From assembly GCA_964019135.1 (NCBI GenBank), contig OZ025248.1, forward strand, positions 44,013,670 to 44,077,669: a stretch of 64,000 nucleotides of DNA, written 5' to 3'. Positions within the stretch are counted from its first letter, which is position 1, and every line of letters begins with the position of its first letter. Of the stretch, positions 23,446 through 35,600 are shown one piece after another. The notes under the pieces are model-generated. The model did no database searches, was not told where the DNA came from, and saw only the letters and a list, made by a program, of their open reading frames with translations. The position numbers and the translations under genes are program-made. This DNA comes from Arenicola marina (taxonomy: Eukaryota > Annelida > Polychaeta > Arenicolidae).

Positions 23446-23512
23446 TTATTTTATTCAGCATCTCCGGCTTACAGCGCCATTATCTCAATCTTCACCAGTC
23501 TCCTGGATTCAT

Positions 23513-23640
23513 CACTAGTTTTCTCACTAGTTTTGCACTAGTCTGCATGAATTCATTTACTAGCAACTTTACTAGTTCTCACTAGTGTTGCACTAATTTT
23601 TCACTAGTATTTTCACTAGTTCTTCACTAGTTACACTAGC
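23513..23640. repeat. cluster of ACTAGT motifs
   Basis: Eight perfect ACTAGT hexamers and several one-base variants in about 130 bp, mostly as TTTTCACTAGT / TTGCACTAGT units of irregular spacing. Two more lie at 23131-23160. Likely a degenerate tandem repeat. Confidence 0.75.
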
Positions 23641-23675
23641 TATTCACGATTGGCTAAACGGCATGGAATCTGCCG

Positions 23676-25230
23676 CTCTACGATGCGGATGCTGGAATAG
23701 CACAATCTAACGGCTGCTGTTCAACGCGGGCTGTTTTCCCAGATAGAGGGCGCCATTTTGAGTGAATTCGGCTAAATCCCGACTTTCTACGTGTGCTTGG
23801 TCCCGCCCTAATGCCTGTTCTCGGACTCATCATTGCTAAATTACGGAGCCCTCCAGCGTCAAAACTAAGCGTGCTAGGCTAGAAGCGAATGCGGATTGCT
23901 CACCAAAGTCGACGTTTGCCCGTCCTTTGAAACCAGTCGCGACTCTCTAGCGTCGCTATTAAGCAAACGGCGGCCATCGCAAAGCAGAGGCATTGCCGCT
24001 CGATATCGCCGTTGACTCATAATAGGAGCTTCAGCAAAAGGGGGCTGCACCTCTTGCGAGCGCTCTAGCGGCCAAACTAAGCGTCCTGGAGCAATTCTAT
24101 CGCCATTTACCATAGATTTTTACCTCTCGCTTCATGCCAAATCTGGGCTCCCTAGCTCAAATATTAACCGAGTTACGGCCCTTTCAAGTTCAATACGCCG
24201 TTTAACGTTTCGGTACCGCAAACAAAGTTACGCACGCCAGCAGTTGTCCCTTGATATAAGGTACAGCGTTAAATCAACCGGTAGTCGCTATGAGGTATAA
24301 TAGTCCAGTAATAGAGGGTATAAAATTATGACGTCATGACGTCATGGTGACGTCATGGCATGACGCACGGCAACGTCCAAATATCTAAACACAAACATTT
24401 ATGCCCTCAATCCAAAACGTTGATTAGAACGGCGGTAGGTCTGTTAGTTCTTCAGATATAGCTTCACCTAATTACCGAAAATTGCTATTCTTCACCATTA
24501 CGGATAAGTGAAAAACGAGCAGACGAAGAAAAGACTCTGCAGATAAGATGTAAAAGATAATAATGCTTTACTGCCAATAGTAATCTGGAGACATATCTTC
24601 CCTACCATTATACGCAAAGATCGAAGGCCTACCTAGCTTTTCCAATTTTTGACGATTTTTCTAAATTAGAGGGAATTTGTATACTTTATCATTGGGAAAA
24701 TCTTCGGTTGCCATGGAAACGAAACTGAGACACGTGTTTGCGGCCAGCCTACTCTGAGTCTCTTGTACTCGTCTACATCTCGCACTGTGGTACTGGCAAA
24801 GTGATATCGCTCAACCGGAAGTACGCCATATTGAAGGAAGTTTGACTATCTCCATAGGGTCCTATGTTAAACGCGTCCGACTATATACCGAAAAGTTACC
24901 AGGCTATGTCGGCGTGTTTATAGTTAATGGCTCATCCTACTAGTATCCATCTACAACTGAAAGCATAGAGCGATGGCTTCAATAGGACGCCCGTGGGAGC
25001 CCCTGCAAGCACCAAAAATCCCTATCTTTCACAATGGGGGAACTTTTTATTTTTTCAAAAAATCGCTGCGACCTTGACCTTTGACCTACATATGCCAATA
25101 ACACTAGGTTAAGTCTGACAACCATATCTAGTGCCGTTCGCCATAGAGCCTGCTGACAAACATACATACAAATAAATTTACAAACCGAACATAGCAGTAT
25201 ACTGACAGAAGTTTTCAACTTCTGTCAGTA
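23676..25230 (+). mobile_element. CTGACAGAAGT-hairpin family, copy C
   Basis: Matches the body of copies A and B (CTACGATGCGGATGCTGG start, then the GCCCTCCAGCGTCAAAAC, TTGTCCCTTGATATAAGG and GATGGCTTCAATAGGACG blocks). It ends in a near-perfect hairpin (25200-25230): TACTGACAGAAGTTTT followed by CAACTTCTGTCAGTA. Relative to copy A it lacks about 0.7 kb just before the terminal AAAAAATCGCTGCGACC block, and it lacks the outermost left end. No transposase frame seen. The superfamily is not recognised. Confidence 0.75.
24329..24355. promoter_or_regulatory. three CRE palindromes inside copy C
   Basis: TGACGTCA occurs at 24329-24336, 24337-24344 and 24348-24355, a tight cluster of the CREB/ATF consensus. 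Copies A and B keep two sites each. This is a motif match only. Confidence 0.45.
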
Positions 25231-27266
25231 ACAAACTAAGCAGCACATAGTTCAGTATGGAGTCGCCTTCTGTTTAGTGCCGCCATCTAGCGAATATGTC
25301 GTAAATCTTAATGTCAGTGACGGTTTTAATTAAAAGGCCAATGCGAATCCGGCAAAATTACATGGGCGGGTAAAGTCGATCACATTGGCGGGTAACTTAG
25401 ATCACTCGGTAGTTTTTAAAAACAATTCCATATTTTTTGTGTAGGCCTATCAAGAAAGTCCGTTCTATTATGAAACTCACGGGGGAGTCCACACCGTTGA
25501 AAATGCGAGGGACGTATCCGCCAGTAACCATGGTCTCTCAACCCCCCGTCCTGCGCTGTCCGTCAAGATCAGATGTAGATCAGGGTTAGGTCATATGGCT
25601 GATCGAAATTGCCCCACCGACTGATCGAATTTACACCCGGCGCGCAATTCTTGGAGGCTAAATTCGATCATCTTATTTCCTTAATATCGCATGAAAATAG
25701 TTGTTCCTTTAGTATTCAACACATTAAACAAGTTATCTGTCCCTTAAACTTCATGAAGTTGTATCATTTCGAAAAATAAATGTTGCTGTTGGCCGATCAT
25801 AACTTCGGCTGATAGGTGGGTATGTGGGCGTACCTGTGGTGGTGGACGTCCCAGCCAAAAGAGAGAGCTCGCCAAATTTATAGTTTCGAGGGTGCGACGG
25901 ATCAGACCAATCAGGTTACAGTACTGATTCCGCTGCCGCAACGTACATCATGAAGCTCATGAATAATAAACGTTTGGTCTTCATTATAGTACAAATTTCA
26001 AATGTGATTAGGCGGCAGAGAAACGAAAGGAAATGTCATGTGATCGAAGTTATGTGCTGATTGATCGAAATTACACGACTTTCCCCATCGAACACCTCGT
26101 GTTGTGATCCGATTGAGGCGATTCAACACTTGTGTCGTACTCCCCACTTTCCTGGGTGCATGCAAGAGTAAGATGGCGGACACGAAAAGCAAAGAGTAAG
26201 CAACAGCGCCCATATCGACGCTTTACAACAATCGCGTGCCATACGCTCGATTTAGTAACAACACGATAACAACTGACGCATGCGTATTTCAAATTATCGG
26301 ATCATTAGTGTTTCCATAAACGAACACGACCGGTATCAGTGATCGTTTTTTTTTAATGATGATTCGGTAAACGAAAAACGATTGTTGGTTTGTTTTTCGT
26401 GTTTCTTATGATCATTTTGAAAACGAAAAACGATTGGACGGTATAGACACGGACCTATCTGTCTCTGTTTGACATTTCGGGAAACTTTATGAAATCAGTG
26501 AGCAATGCAATCCTGACTATGGCACGCCGTTTGGGACTTCTTCAAAAAAAAATACCTTCGGCTACTTTTCATTTTGTTTGCCTGAACCATCGTTCGTTTC
26601 GGCAAAAAGTCATTCTGCTCGCCAATTCCGTGTTATTCATTGCCATAATGCCGTTTGTGAGTGCAACTTGTAGGTGCACTGTTCGGAATCTCATTTTGTT
26701 TGACACAGGTCCATCCTACTCTGCGTATTCAACTTTCATTCGTCGAAAACTTATTTTATTCGGCAGATTCACATTACCGTCATTTACGTATGTTTTGGAA
26801 CACCAAAAATGTCTCTATGTTTTGGAACACCCCCAATTTTGGACAAAATAATTGTTTTTTGTGGCTGTATGTTTTAGTACACCACAGATGGTGGGTAAAT
26901 TTTTTGTATCAATGTTTTAGTAATGTTTTTTCGCGATACACGTGATCGCGGGCTACTTCCACGTTGGCACACGAGTAACAGATTGATCTGTATTATAGTA
27001 GAATTAGTCACCCGTTTTACACTCAAGAGAGCCCTGTAGAGGTGATCCTTAGCAAATTGTAAGTAGTGTATATACTGTTGCTTATTGTATGCAACAAATA
27101 ACAGGTAGGTTGTTAATCCATTAGTTTTGGCCGAACTATTGAATCGCTTGCAATCTTTTTGAAATTACTAGAGATCTTTTGTTGTAACGTCCTAGATCGT
27201 CAACCATTTAGACCTGGGATAAAAACGCCGCGGCCAGTGGAAGATTCTGCTTGTAGGGTTCGTTAT
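25231..27266. other. intergenic, no supported gene
   Basis: No domain recognised in any frame. Contains the inverted copy of the AAACGAAAAACG-rich repeat (26325-26455). Several GATCGAAATTACAC-like motifs are scattered between 25560 and 26080. Confidence 0.5.
26325..26455 (-). repeat. dispersed repeat, AAACGAAAAACG-rich, copy 2
   Basis: Reverse complement matches 6181-6345 (GGTCCGTGTCTATACCGTCC, then CAATCGTTTTTCGTTT). Ends undefined. Confidence 0.65.
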
Positions 27267-27393
27267 TACTGACAGAAGTTAAAATCTTCTGTCAGTATAC
27301 TACTATGTTCGGTTTGTAAATTAGTTTGTTACTGACAGAAGTTGAAAACTTCTGTCAGTATAGTACTATGTTCGGTTTGTAAATTAGTTTGTT
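27267..27393 (-). mobile_element. CTGACAGAAGT-hairpin family, duplicated end (copy D)
   Basis: Two direct units of 63 bp, each the reverse complement of the terminal hairpin plus the adjoining ACTATGTTCGGTTTGTAAAT block of copies A and C. An AAAGGTCAAAGGTCAAGG motif, normally about 150 bp from this end, lies at 27582-27599, so a decayed body may continue to about 27600. Confidence 0.7.
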
Positions 27394-27599
27394 AAGACGA
27401 AATATCGTAGATATGTCGTCTTATGTCGGAAGGACGATTTTTTTGAACAACGATGTTTGCTTGTTTGCATTTTTTCCTACCCTCTACTGCCCTAACGACG
27501 ACAGCTATCGTTCACCAATATTGATGGAAATGTGGCGTGTCCGAATCTCTACAATTGTCATGTCATACACTTTCCAATGTCAAAGGTCAAAGGTCAAGG

Positions 27600-28957
27600 C
27601 TGTCCGGTTAAAGGAAAAACGTAAAAGTGCTAAGGCTTTCTTAATATTTGTCCTAAAGAGATGCGACTAGCGTCAAAATGTTCCACTGATTAGGGGAAAC
27701 AACTTTAATATAGATCATTGTTTTGCGCGTAGGAAGAAGTTTCGCGCAAAATGACGTCATAGTTTACCTTGTCCTTATGTTCAAACTAGATGCACGTTGT
27801 TTTTCCACTTTCACTTTCTCAATCGTCGCCAACCTCCAATGATGTATTCAGAAAGTCGCTATGACCCATTTCCCGAAGAAAGATTCGCCGTCAATGACGT
27901 CATATGGCGGCAAAAAAAAGAAATATTTAAATACGCATTAAATTCACTGTATAATTAATATTGGGAATAGAGAGATCGGATTCGGGTCACAGAACGTCTA
28001 ATTTTACCGCCTAGTTGTTTCTTAGTTAAAAAAAGATACTTTCTATTTTACTTTTCCCGCTAGAGGGCAAAACATTCCTTATGGAGATTCCCATGTTAAA
28101 GTCGGCTGCGGATTCGGAATGGCAGTGAGTGAGCGGGTTCGCGATAAGGCACCGTGTTGTTTATATATTGTGATGTGATTTATCGGGAGAGGCGATCAGT
28201 CACAGTCGTGGGGAGGGAGGGGAGCACGTAGCATACCATTAATACAGCGGATTGATATTGTTTACAAAGAGTTCCGAAAGAATCGCCCCCCCCCCCCCCC
28301 AGCCGCCCACCTGTCCCACGGACTCCTCCCTCTCCACCCCGCCCCCCTCTCCCTGGCCCACCCACACCAACCAGGGTTAATGGACTCCTCTCTGCTTATC
28401 CCCCACACCATCCACCCGACTCCTGCAGCCCCCAATTTCATTCTCCCCCCCCCCCCCCGCCAGCCCACCCACATAAAAGCAGGGTTAATGGACTCCTATC
28501 TGCTCACCCCCCCCCCACGCCCATCCACGCGACTCCTGCAGCCTCCAATGCAGTGAGGTGCAGTGAGGTTGTGCCCGACCGAGATATTACAACGCAGGTA
28601 GAGAGGGTTAAAGCGACCTTGACGTGGCCCGGGTTGATCCTTTCAGCGTAGGGAGAGGGTGGCGGAATCCAAACCGCGCTAATCGTAATACTGGTCCTCC
28701 TATTCATGGGTGCAAATTTTGCCACAGAGCTGTGGTCGCCGAGTGCACGCTTTCACTAGGAAGCCTATCAGTTTGACCCACAAGCCGCAACCAGTTGGCA
28801 CTGTCAAGGCCACGCACCGCGGACGGCCAACACAGACAGACAACATTCATGTACCGATTATTGTGTTCACGCTATGAATGGAAAGACCAATGCATATATC
28901 CAACAACAGTTCCGAAACGTACTATAGGAGCAAGTATAATTTTCTAAAGATCTGGGA
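27600..28957. other. intergenic with C-rich tandem repeat
   Basis: No gene supported. From about 28280 to 28545 a unit of roughly 125 bp containing GGGTTAATGGACTCC and CGACTCCTGCAGCC is repeated about twice, interspersed with C-runs. Confidence 0.55.
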
Positions 28958-29631
28958 CCATGACAATACTCCGTCGGTCAGCCTCATACCCCCACCCCCG
29001 CCATGACAATACTCTGTCGGTCAGCCTCATGCCCCCTCCCCCCCATGAAAATATTCCCTCGGTCAGCCTCATGCACGTTTCCCCCCATGACAATACTCCC
29101 TCGGTCAGCCTCATGCACCCTCCCCCCATGACAATACTCCCTCAGTCAGCCCCATGGCCCCTTCTCCCTTCCCCCCATGACAATACTCCCTCGGTCAGCC
29201 CCATGCCCCCTTCCCCCCATGACAATACTCCCTCAGTCAGCCCCATGGCCCCTTCTCGCTTCCCCCCATGACAATACTCCCTCGGTCAGCCCCATGCCCC
29301 CTTCCCCCCATGACAATACTCCCTCGGTCAGTCCCATGTCCCCTCCTTCCATGACAATACTCCCTCAGTCAGCCCCATGCCCCCTTCCCCTTTCCCCCCA
29401 TGACAAAACTCCCTCGGTCCGCCCCATGCCCCCTTCCCCCCATGACAATACTCCCTCGATCAGCCCCATGTCCCCTCCCCCCATGACAATACTCCCTCGG
29501 TCAGCCCCATGCCCCCTCCCCGCCATGACAATACTCCCTCAGTCAGCCCCACTCCCCCCCCCCCCTATGGCAATATACCCTAGGTCAGCCCTGTACCCCC
29601 GCTCCCCTAAGACAATACGTCTTCGGTCAGC
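28958..29631 (+). repeat. about 40-bp minisatellite (CCATGACAATACTCC)
   Basis: Around 17 units with core CCATGACAATACTCCCTCGG then TCAGCCCCATG and a variable C-rich spacer, giving unit lengths of about 36-48 bp. It keeps frames open on both strands that encode only the repeat. Confidence 0.95.
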
Positions 29632-29965
29632 CTGGGCTAGAAGCCTGGGCTAACGGATTAAACTAGTGGCCTGGACCAGCGGCCTTGGCAAAGCTGCCTG
29701 GGCTAGGGGCCAGAGCTAGCGGCCTGAGCTAGCGGCCTGAGCTAGCGGCCTGGGCAAAGCCTGGGTAAAGCATGGGTTGGTGCCCAGGCTAGCGGCCAGG
29801 GTGAGCATCCTGGGCTAAACCTGGGCTAGTGGCCTAGGCTAACAACCTAGGCTATCTTACTGGGCTATCTTACTGTGCTAGTGGCCTGAGCCAGCGGCTT
29901 GGACTAGCGGCCAGATCTATGACTAGGTTAGGGGCCTGGGCTGGTACCCTGGGCTGGCGGCATGG
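29632..29965 (+). repeat. degenerate GGCCTGGGCTAGC array
   Basis: About 25 units of 11-14 bp around the core GCCTGGGCTAGCG, with many variants (GAGCTAGC, GGGTAAAGC). It adjoins the previous minisatellite directly. Confidence 0.85.
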
Positions 29966-30455
29966 GCTTGCCATTTTTCAACATGACGGACCGGGCCAGC
30001 AAGAATACTGAGTATATTGAAAACAAAAGGGATAAAACCATTATTTTTGCACCTGTGCATATCTGTTTGGGGTCACTGAATTCGAAATAAAATCATTATT
30101 GCTTATCCTGTTGCAACGCATCCGCCATTTTTCAAAATAACAGACCACGAAACATACCCAATATGTTGAAAATTAAAACACTGATGATTTTTATGTTTGT
30201 GTAGAGGGATAGCGGCCAGGTCTAGGACTAGGTTAGGGGCCTAGGCTGGTGCCCTGGGTTTGCCATTTTTCAACATGACGGACCGGGCCAGCAAGAAAAC
30301 TGAGTATCTTGAAAAGAAGAGGGATAGAACCATTATTTGTGTACCTGTGCATATCTTTTCGGGGTCGCTGAATTCGAAACAAAATCATTATTGCGTATGC
30401 TGCTGCAACGCATCCGCATTTTTCAAAATGACGGACCACGAAAAATAGCCAATAT
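29906..30455 (+). repeat. tandem duplication of about 300 bp
   Basis: 29906-30210 and 30211-30455 share the AGCGGCCAG...GGTTAGGGGCCT start, TTCAACATGACGGACCGGGC and CTGTGCATATCT blocks. A related, more diverged copy lies at about 31290-31430 (AATATGACGGACAAGGCTAG). Confidence 0.8.
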
Positions 30456-31940
30456 AACCTACCAGCTTACTTTCTAGGACACATGACATGCCTCAAGATA
30501 AATGACTTACATAGTCATAACACAAGACAAAACCACACATGTCATATCCCGACTACCAAACACAAATTCTGTCAGCTTACCCTAAGACATAGTCTCAACC
30601 TTTACCTAAACAACACCCTCCGCATATCATTAGCAAAGCAACCACATATTCGCTGAAAAGTTATGCGTTTCATATTAAGGACCATTTATTAATCGGTTAT
30701 TATAACGAATGTTGTGAAGCCTCACATTGTTATGTTTGCCATGCACGCACGTGAATAGGTATTTAGCTTTCTTAATTTTTTACTCTGGATCGTCTGTGTT
30801 GTAGTAATTCGAAATACCATATTTGCTGTTGTTAATAAATTATATAGTGCATATGAACTCAGAAACAATATGTTAGAATCAGTCGTTTTTAGCGTAACTG
30901 GCTTCTGTTAAACCTGTTCATTTTTTTTTGAGGTGGCTCACATGCTAGCGACTGCCTAGCAGTCTTAATGTGAGTCTCCTCGGTCAGGCAACCCAATCAA
31001 ATTTTTGTGTGTGTTTTTTTCTGTTTGTTTTGTTATGTATGCTTGACCCAATCAAAAGATTCTGATTCTGATTCTGATTCTGTTGAAAATTAACACTGAT
31101 GATTTTTATGTTTATGTAGAATGATAGCTGAGTAAGGAAATGTTATTGTATAAGTTGGGACAACGCATCCGCCATTTGCCAAGACGGAGGAGACCGCCTG
31201 CAACAGTACACAACATCTCCTAAACGCAGAGGGATCACTCTATTTAAGTCTATGTGTTGGTTTTCGTGTATCTAAGAGCAACGCATTCACGATTTTCCAA
31301 TATGACGGACAAGGCTAGCAAGAATACTCAATATCTTGTAAACAAGAGGGATAGAACCGTTATTTGGGTACAGGTTTTCGGGCTCACTGAGTTATAAGAA
31401 CAATCGTTACTGAATATCCTGTTGCAAAGCGAAACCAGACAACGAAAACTAACCAACGTTTCGAAAATTAACACTGATGATTTTTTTATGCTTATGTATG
31501 GGTTTTCGGAATCGCTGAACAAAATTGTGCATCTAGGGACAACGCATCCGCCATTTTCAAAGATAGTGGATACGGCCTACAACAATACACAACATCTCCA
31601 AAACGAAGAGGAATCACTCTATTTAAGAAAAAAAGAATACAGCAACTTGTCTCCAAGAGTAAGGCGCCCTTAGTGTGCCACAATGGCGGGTATTTCAACA
31701 ATAACACACGATATCTGGAAATTTAAAATTCATTGTGAGGATATCTATATGTACCGTGGTCGCAGACTTAAACACAACAGGCTACAGATCTCGAGATTAA
31801 GGGTCATTTCGCTAAGATATCGTAGCTTTTGCCCTCAAACATGTTCTAGTCGCTGGGACCATGCTTCGCCTGAAAAACGTCGGTCGTGAATGATCGAGGT
31901 ATTGTTGGTAGAAGGCACTAGACACGACAATTAACAAACA
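30456..31940. other. intergenic, diverged repeat copies
   Basis: Contains the diverged relatives of the 300-bp repeat (31080-31560) and a short GATTCT microsatellite (about 31060-31082). No gene supported. Confidence 0.5.
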
Positions 31941-33082
31941 AGACAGCCGTAGGCTGAGGTACTGACAGAAGTGACTTCATCTTCAGATCACCGTTCATGC
32001 GCCGAAAATATGGTACAGGCGATGACATGCAGAAACACATATACTATAAGCTGATTTTGCCTCATGCTGGCTACATGATGCCTTCACTGGGCATATTGGG
32101 TTAAACGGCTCCTTGAACGAACAACGTGGGCTAAATAGCGCTATAAACGAGCAAATTTGAATAATTACGGCCTTCAGCGGCCAATTTGGGCTAAACATGG
32201 CCTTCAATGGCCAATTTGGGCTCAATAATGCCAATATCCGAAGGCGTTCTAGACCACACTGCCCACTGATAGCCGTATTGGGCTCGCTGAAAGCGCGATT
32301 TGGCCCAAATTGGACCTCTACGATGCGGATGCTGGAATAGCACAATCTAACGGCTGCTGTTCAACGCGGGCTGTTTTCCCAGATAGAGGGCGCCATTTTG
32401 AGTGAATTCGGCCAAATCCCGACTTTCTACGTGTGCTTGGTCCCGCCCTAATGCCTGTTCTCGGACTCGTCATTGCTAAATTACCGAGCCCTCCAGCGTC
32501 AAAACTAAGCGTACTAGGCTAGAAGCGAATGCGGATTCCTTACCAAAGTCGACGTTTGCCCGTCCTTTGAAACCAGTCCCGTCTCTCTAGCGTCGCTATT
32601 AAGCAAACGATAATGACGAAAATGGACGTTGGGTCAAAGAGCGTGTCTTTCTGAACATGGTGATCCAAACCGCGACCCTCCACGATGATTATTAAGTTAA
32701 TGAGGGCCATTTCTAGATTCCGGTACATTGAGTACATATGCTCGGTCCCCTGGCTTGAACTTTACATTGAATATGATAGCGTGGTTTTGAGGTCAAGACG
32801 GGGCCTCGGAATTAGGTGAGCGGCTTGAGTGAATGGTATTACAAATGCTCGTGCCGACCTAGTGTGGACTTAAAAAAAAAAAAAAAAAAAAGTAAAAAGT
32901 TAATGGCCCAAATGGTGTGTATTGTTGCCCGAGGTCGTCTCTTACGTTGCCGCTGCATGACATTTTTGTGAAATTTTGAACCAATTTTGTTTCCGGATTT
33001 CCTGGGGGTGTGCGTTGGGAAGCCAGCACCATGGCCACTGGTCATTCATTAGAGGACTAAACAAATCACCCCTCTGAAGTGA

Positions 33083-33500
33083 TGAGGCGTGTATCGAGGA
33101 TGCCTTGGGTTGTCTTCCGCAAGTGAGGGTCCGCAGGGTGTTCGAGTAGGGATGCGGGAGCTCTAATCAGGATTCGTGGGACCAATAGGGATCTGATGGG
33201 TCGATTAGGGTTGTGTGGGACAAATCGAGATGTGCAGGGTCGAATTCGACGGTTCGAAACGGGATCCGTGGGACACATTGGTATACGACGGTGAGGCGTG
33301 TATCGAGGATGCCTTGGGTTGTCTTCCGCAAGTGAGGGTCCGCAGGGTGTTCGAGTAGGGATGCGGGAGCTCTAATCAGGATTCGTGGGACCAATAGGGA
33401 TCTGATGGGTCGATTAGGGTTGTGTGGGACAAATCGAGATGTGCAGGGTCGAATTCGACGGTTCGAAACGGGATCCGTGGGACACATTGGTATACGACGG
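33083..33500 (+). repeat. 209-bp tandem duplication, two copies
   Basis: 33083-33291 and 33292-33500 appear identical by eye over their whole length (TGAGGCGTGTATCGAGGATG ... GGTATACGACGG). Perfect identity implies a very recent duplication, or a local assembly artefact. Confidence 0.95.
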
Positions 33501-34430
33501 GTCAAAGCTGGTTTCGTTGGGTTCAATCTGGATTAGCAATGTTCAATCAGGATCACCAAGGTCCAATCGGGATTTGAAGGTCAAATAGGGATGCGACGGG
33601 TCAGTCTGCATCCTAGTTGTCAAATCTCTATCTGGCGGCTACCATCAGGTTATGAGGGAGTCAATAAGAATCATATGAGTCCAATCTGGATCCGACAGAT
33701 TAAATCTGGGTCTGACGGGTCTAGTGGGGATGCCAGATGACTACTCGGGATCTGAGAGGGCAAATGTGGATGTCCAGGTCGAATAGGGAGCTGAGAGGTC
33801 AATCTGGATCTGAGAGGCAAAATAGTCGTCTGTGAATGATATCTGGATCTGAGGGATCAATCTGGATCTGAGAGGTCAATTCTGGATCTGAGAGGTCCAA
33901 TGTGGATCTGAAGGATCAAATCTGGATATGAGGGTCAAATCTGGATCTGAGGGTCAAATCTGGATCTGAGGGGTCAATATGGATCTGAGAGGTCAAATCT
34001 GGATCTGAGAGGTCCAATCTGGATCTGAAGGATCAAATCTGGATCTGAGGGGTCAATCTGGATCTGAGAGGTCAAATCTGGATCTGAGGGATCAAATCTG
34101 GATCTGAAGGGTCAAATCTGGATCCGAGGGTCAAATCTGGATCTGAGGGATCAAATCTGGATCTGAAGGGTCAAATCTGGATCTGAGGGTCAAATCTGGA
34201 TCTGAGGGGTCAATCTGGATCTGAGAGGTCAAATCTGGATCTGAGGGATCAAATCTGGATCTGAAGGGTCAAATCTGGATCTGAGGGTCAAATCTGGATC
34301 TGAGGGGTCAATCTAGATCTGAGAGGTCAAATCTGGATCCGAGAGGTCAAATCTGGATCTGAGGGATCAAATCTGGATCTGAAGGGTCAAATCTGGATCT
34401 GAGGGTCAAATTGGGATATCAGGGGTCAAT
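33501..34430 (+). repeat. about 20-bp satellite (TCTGGATCTGAGGGTCAAA)
   Basis: Roughly 45 units of 18-22 bp. Units are diverged on the left (33501-33830) and homogeneous from about 33860, with alternating subtypes ending AGGTCAAA, GGATCAAA and AGGGTCAAA. Confidence 0.95.
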
Positions 34431-34639
34431 TAGTGCATTCAGTTGACAATTTGGGTCAAATAAAGGTTTCAGCGGGCAAAATAGAGTTTTAGTGAGTAAA
34501 TTCGGCTAAGTAGGCCATTACACATACAATTTGGCCCAAATAGAGCTTTTAAGGCATAATTTGAGGTCAATATATAGAGCTTTCGGCGGGCCAAATATAG
34601 CCTTCAGAGGGCAATTCAGCATAGTTGGCGGCTTTGGAG

Positions 34640-35320
34640 AGCAACTGATGCCCAATAGAGCTTTCTGTTGACAAAATAGAATAGAGATTTATGTTGGTAA
34701 AATGGAGCTTTCCGTTGGCGAAATGGAGATTTCTGTTGACAAAATAGCGCTTTATGTTGGCAAAATGGAGCTTTCTGTTGACAAAATAGCGTTTTCTGTA
34801 GGCAAGATGGAGCTTTTTGGTGGCAAAATGGAGCTTTCTGCAGATAAAATAGCGCTTTCTGTGGGCAAAATGGAGCTTTATGTTGATAAAATAGCGCCTT
34901 CTGTGGGCAAAATGGAGCTTTCCGTTGACAAAATAGCGCTTTCTGGTGGCAAACTCGAGCTTTCTGTTGATAAAATAGCGCTTTCTGTGGGCGCAATGGA
35001 GCTTTCTGTCGACAAAATGAAGCTTTCTGTTGAAAAATAGCGCTTTCTGTTGACAAAATAGCGCTTTCTGTTGGAAAAATGAAGCTTCCTGTTGCTAAAA
35101 TAGCGCTTTCTGTTGGCAAAATGGAGCTTTCTGTTGATAAAATGGAGCGTTCTGTTGACAAAATAGCGCTTTCTGTAGGCAAAATGGAGCGTTCTGTTGA
35201 TAAAATAGCGCTTTCTGTTGGTCAAAATGGAGCTTCCTGTCGATAAAATAGCGCTTTCTGTTGGCAAAATGGGGCTTTCTGTTGGCAAAATGAAGCTTTT
35301 AGTTAAAAAATTAGAGCTTT
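34640..35320 (+). repeat. about 21-bp satellite (GCTTTCTGTTGGCAAAATGG)
   Basis: About 32 units of 20-22 bp alternating between an AAAATGGAGCTTTCTGTTG form and an AAAATAGCGCTTTCTGTTG form. The long frames on both strands are by-products of the 21-bp period. Confidence 0.95.
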
Positions 35321-35600
35321 CGGCGGGCAATTTGAGCTAAATATCGGACATAACGGGCAATTTGGGCTAAATAGCAAGTATAACCGGGAATTTGAGGTAC
35401 ACTGGGCATCTAACGGGCAATTTGGGTTCAACAGCGCGTATAACGGGCAATTTGGGCTAAATAGCAAATATACCCGGCCATTTGAGCTGAACAGCGCATA
35501 TAGGGGGCAATTTTGGATAAACAGCGCCTATACGGGGGACAATTCGGGCTAAACAGAGCGTATAACGGGACATTTGAGCCAAATCGCGCATTCATCCGAC
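35321..35600 (+). repeat. about 30-bp satellite (GGGCAATTTGGGCTAAATAG)
   Basis: Nine or ten diverged units of about 27-32 bp. The same motif occurs, unamplified, in the subterminal regions of copy A (32140-32230) and copy B (40925-41110), linking this tract to the element. Confidence 0.85.

Noticed and set aside
28960-29653. Proline/serine repeat frames (103 and 158 residues)
   Set aside because: Entirely within the CCATGACAATACTCC minisatellite; no start context or exon signals.
33066-33526. Minus-strand frames of 70 and 119 residues with a repeated MCPTDPVSNRRIRP segment
   Set aside because: The repetition is the 209-bp doublet; no recognisable protein.
34616-35330. Long frames (188, 150 and 112 residues) on both strands with ILSTESSILPTES / MELSVDKIALSVG repeats
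   Set aside because: By-products of the 21-bp satellite; open on both strands, no non-repeat domain.
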